This document shows, piece by piece, positions 61,486 to 64,000 of a DNA stretch of 64,000 nt. Under the pieces are notes generated by a model. That model searched no databases. It was not told where the DNA came from and was given only the letters and a program-made list of their open reading frames with translations. The DNA is from Microbacterium sp. Root553. GTDB lineage: Bacteria; Actinomycetota; Actinomycetes; Actinomycetales; Microbacteriaceae. The position numbers were made by a program, and so were the translations under genes. Each line of letters starts with the position of its first letter. Within the stretch, counting starts at the first letter, position 1. The DNA lies in the NCBI RefSeq assembly GCF_001426995.1, contig NZ_LMFY01000001.1, positions 2,723,471 to 2,787,470 of the forward strand. Reading direction: 5' to 3'.

Positions 61486-62811
61486 TCAGCTCAGGATATC
61501 GGAAGCCCAGGCCGCGGGCGTTTCCGCACCGAGAGCAGCAAGGGGTGCGCGGGCTTTGGTCGCCACCTCCCCGACCTCCCGGGCGGCGACGGATCCCCAG
61601 GTGATCCCGCCGCCGGCTCCGACCACGGCGCGATCGCCGTCGACGACGATGCTGCGGATGACCATCGCCAGGTCGAGCCCGCCGTCGTCGCCGATGTATC
61701 CGAAGCATCCCGCATAGACACCGCGCGGGCCGGCCTCGAGGTCGTGCAGACGCGTCATCGCCGACAGTTTCGGCGCCCCCGTCATGCTGCCGGCGGGGAA
61801 GGCCGCCGCGAAGAGGTCGCCGACAGTCACCCCCTCGGCAGCCGTGCCGCTGACCGTGCTGACCAGCTGGTGCACGGCCGGGTAGGTCTCGACCTCCCAC
61901 AGCGCATCGACACGGATCGACCCGGGAACGCACACTCGCGAGAGGTCGTTGCGCATCAGGTCGACGATCATCACGTTCTCCGCGCGCTCCTTCGCGTCGA
62001 CGGCGAGTTCTGCGGCGAGCGCGGCATCGGACTCCGCATCCTGGCCACGCGGCCTGGTGCCTTTGATCGGCCGGGTGCGGATCACCCCGCCCTCGGCGTG
62101 CAGGAACTGCTCCGGGCTCGCGCTGAGGAGCGCCCGCCCCCCGATCCGCACGAAACCGCCGTGGTGCGCGGGGGTCGCCGAGCGGAGTCGACGGTACGCG
62201 GATGCCGCGTCGTGTGCGCCCTCGACGGTGAAGCGCGTCGTGAGGCAGAGCTGGTAGGCGATGCCCTGTCGGATGAGATCGCGGCAGCGTCCGATCAGCA
62301 CCGCGTACTCTTCGGGCGTGTTCCGCGCGTCGGCGATCCTCGGGGCATCCGAGGGCGGTGCGACCTCCGTGACGGGCGACCTGCTGTCCGCCATCCGGGC
62401 GACCTCGTCCGCCCACTCGGCGAGATCGTTCCGAGGCGCGGAGACCCAGGTGCGACCGGTCCTGTGGTCGAGGGCGACGAGACGAGTCACCTGCAGCCAC
62501 GCCCCGTCGGCACGGCCGACCTCACCGGACACCGGCGCACCGGCGGCGCTCGCGCCGGTCTCGTAGTCCTGCCAGCCGACCCAGCCTCCGCGCAGCGGCG
62601 GGTGATCGGGCTCGGCGACGGGTGCGCCGGTGAGGGGAACACCGGCGGGGAACCCACAGCGCTCACCCGTTCCGATGAAGCTCCATCCCTCGACGGCGTC
62701 GGCGCCCGCGTCGAGCCAGAACAGGTCCGCCCATCGCGCCTCGAGCGCGAGGAAGAGCGCGAGGGGCTCGACTTCGGCGGAGAGGATGCGGGCACTCAGA
62801 CGTTCGGGCAC
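61486..62811 (-). CDS. pabB: Aminodeoxychorismate synthase component I (PabB-like)
   Basis: Converts chorismate toward p-aminobenzoate for folate. The chorismate-binding domain has RTRPIKGTRPRGQD, DLMRNDLSRVC and the GSMTGAPK motif. The PIKGT motif distinguishes PabB from the PIAGT of TrpE. At 441 residues it is complete and unfused, so the glutaminase must lie elsewhere. GTG 62811 follows TAGGCT (62818-62823) by six bases. Head of pabB-leuS. Confidence 0.88.
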   Translation of the reverse strand: MPERLSARILSAEVEPLALFLALEARWADLFWLDAGADAVEGWSFIGTGERCGFPAGVPLTGAPVAEPDHPPLRGGWVGWQDYETGASAAGAPVSGEVGRADGAWLQVTRLVALDHRTGRTWVSAPRNDLAEWADEVARMADSRSPVTEVAPPSDAPRIADARNTPEEYAVLIGRCRDLIRQGIAYQLCLTTRFTVEGAHDAASAYRRLRSATPAHHGGFVRIGGRALLSASPEQFLHAEGGVIRTRPIKGTRPRGQDAESDAALAAELAVDAKERAENVMIVDLMRNDLSRVCVPGSIRVDALWEVETYPAVHQLVSTVSGTAAEGVTVGDLFAAAFPAGSMTGAPKLSAMTRLHDLEAGPRGVYAGCFGYIGDDGGLDLAMVIRSIVVDGDRAVVGAGGGITWGSVAAREVGEVATKARAPLAALGAETPAAWASDILS

Positions 62812-62852
62812 GTTCTCAGCCTAGGCCGCGGCGACTCCCGTACTCTCGAGGA
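62812..62852. promoter_or_regulatory. Overlapping back-to-back promoters of pabB and dedA
   Basis: In 41 bases there are TAGGCT for pabB (62818-62823, minus) and TACTCT for the DedA gene (62841-62846, plus), each six bases from its GTG. A 17-base spacer puts each gene's -35 exactly on the other's -10. Confidence 0.6.
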
Positions 62853-63533
62853 GTGGACGAGCTCGTACCGTGGTTGATCGACTTCATGAGGTCGATCGAT
62901 CCGATCGCCCGCACACTGATCGCCGGTGTCGCCGTGCTCCTCGAGACGAGCGTGCTGATCGGTCTGATCTTCCCCGGCGACACGGTGGTCCTCGTCGCCT
63001 CCATCGGCATCACCACCGTCCCCCAGGGCATCGCCATGGTCCTTGCGGTCGTGGTCGGCGCGCTGATCGGCGAGAGCATCGGCTTCTGGCTCGGTCGATG
63101 GATCGGTCCGCACATCCGCGCCTCCTGGGTGGGGCGACGGGTCGGCGAGGAGAACTGGGTACGCGCCGAGCGGTATCTGGCACGACGGGGCGGCATCGCG
63201 ATCTTCCTGTCGCGGTTCCTCCCCGTGCTGCATTCGCTGGTCCCCCTCACCGTCGGGATGAGCCACTACTCCTACCGCCGCTTCCTCGCATGGACGGCCC
63301 CCGCCTGTCTGCTGTGGGCGACCGCCTACGTCAGCATCACCTCTCTCGCGGCGGGGAGCTTCGATGAACTCGCGGACCGTGTGCACTACGCGGGGTACAT
63401 CTTCGTGGGGATCATCGCTCTGTTCCTCCTCGCGGTGTTCATCGGCAAGAAGGTGCTCTCCCGTCTCGAGGCCCGTCACCTCGACATCTCCGATGCGGAG
63501 GGCGCGGACGAGGCGACCGACGTGAAAGACTGA
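62853..63533 (+). CDS. DedA-family membrane protein
   Basis: A 226-residue DedA protein with about five helices. The signature region includes FPGDTVVLVASIG, GESIGFWLGRWIG and FLSRFLPVLHSLVPLTVGMSHYSYRRFL. DedA proteins act in membrane homeostasis; some flip undecaprenyl phosphate or other lipids. GTG 62853 is six bases after TACTCT. A four-base gap separates it from the APP1-type gene, so the two are probably an operon. Confidence 0.9.
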   Translation: MDELVPWLIDFMRSIDPIARTLIAGVAVLLETSVLIGLIFPGDTVVLVASIGITTVPQGIAMVLAVVVGALIGESIGFWLGRWIGPHIRASWVGRRVGEENWVRAERYLARRGGIAIFLSRFLPVLHSLVPLTVGMSHYSYRRFLAWTAPACLLWATAYVSITSLAAGSFDELADRVHYAGYIFVGIIALFLLAVFIGKKVLSRLEARHLDISDAEGADEATDVKD

Positions 63534-63537
63534 AGCA

Positions 63538-64000
63538 ATGGCTTCGTCACCCCAGACGCCCCGGATCCACTGGTTCGCGCGTCTCGAACACCGCCTCCAC
63601 GTATGGCGGGAAGGACGAGCGCGCCGCCGCGGTCGCACGGCGACCATCCTCCCGTTCCCCGGCTACGGCGGACCCGGTTGGGTGCGTGTCGTCGGTCGGG
63701 TTCTCATCGTTCCGCCCGCACGCAGCACCAAGGACGGCGAGCTGGCGAGTGTGCGCGGGTGGCGCAGCTTCGTCGGCATCCCGGTGAGCTTCGCGAAGGT
63801 CACCGTGCGGATCGGGGATTCCGATCACGACGTCGTCGCGGATCGGGGTGGTGTGATCGACTCGGTCGTGCACGCGGATCTCGAACCGGGATGGCAGAAC
63901 TTCACCTTCTCGGTGGAGGGCGGGGATGCGGTCGAGGCGACCGCGTTCATCGTCTCGGCCTCCACGCACTTCGGTGTCGTGTCGGACGTCGATGACACGG
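63538..64000 (+). CDS. APP1-family phosphatidate phosphatase-like protein (5' part)
   Basis: A 154-codon open part running off the window. ATG 63538 opens MASSPQTPRIHWFARLEHRL, followed by an immunoglobulin-like beta region (WVRVVGRVLIVPPARSTKDG). It stops right at the catalytic motif GVVSDVDDT (DxDxT of the HAD-like APP1/DUF2183 family). Expected to dephosphorylate a phospholipid or related substrate; the rest lies beyond 64000. Placed just after dedA, another membrane-lipid gene. Confidence 0.85.
   Translation, partial: MASSPQTPRIHWFARLEHRLHVWREGRARRRGRTATILPFPGYGGPGWVRVVGRVLIVPPARSTKDGELASVRGWRSFVGIPVSFAKVTVRIGDSDHDVVADRGGVIDSVVHADLEPGWQNFTFSVEGGDAVEATAFIVSASTHFGVVSDVDDT

Overview
The window is high-GC DNA with short intergenic gaps, many ATGA/TGATG start-stop overlaps, frequent GTG/TTG starts, a CIRCE/HrcA pair and a leucine-rich leuA leader peptide. 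This points to an actinobacterium, most likely a Microbacteriaceae (Microbacterium-like) chromosome. The family assignment is an inference from gene content and order. No rRNA, tRNA, CRISPR array, integrase or transposase was recognised.

Backbone. Most of the window is housekeeping genes, largely on the minus strand. They comprise dusB-dgt-dnaG (4.4-0 kb), recO-uppS (10.0-8.5 kb), leuA with its attenuator-type leader (12.75-10.9 kb), the HIT-phoH-ybeY-corC-type-era-oxidoreductase operon (18.5-13.5 kb), hrcA-dnaJ-rsmE (24.8-21.9 kb), lepA-DUF1990-hemW (30.1-26.3 kb), comEC and holA (43.8-40.4 kb), and pabB-leuS-comEA (62.8-58.2 kb). Plus-strand genes include rpsT, a one-chain alpha-beta glycyl-tRNA synthetase, a carboxylesterase, a TRIC-type channel, a Cys-type glutathione peroxidase and a DedA protein. 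A truncated APP1-type phosphatase runs off the right end.

Accessory blocks. (1) 6.5-10.9 kb carries a cluster of a dispersed repeat in both orientations around a GIY-YIG protein and a tandem pair of P-loop kinases with a conversion-like identity tract. (2) 30.2-39.8 kb, between lepA and rpsT, holds a peptide ABC transporter (two permeases, a double-ATPase protein and a binding lipoprotein), a hydrolase and two MFS exporters. (3) 43.8-58.2 kb is a 14-kb variable region between comEC and comEA, which are normally neighbours. It carries a frameshifted VbhA-like antitoxin, an XRE/nucleotidyltransferase pair, a frameshifted GNAT gene, several small membrane proteins, and a self-regulated winged-helix/membrane-protein operon with two palindromic operators. 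It also carries VanZ, PAP2, LysM and D,D-carboxypeptidase envelope genes.

Expression. About 26 genes share one layout: a -10-like hexamer (TANNNT or a close variant) exactly 6-7 nt before the start codon and no Shine-Dalgarno sequence. This is what leaderless transcripts would look like. Genes inside operons instead have GGAG-type ribosome sites or overlapping start-stop codons. One junction, phoH-ybeY, appears to be bridged by two 5-6-codon minicistrons made by a direct repeat.
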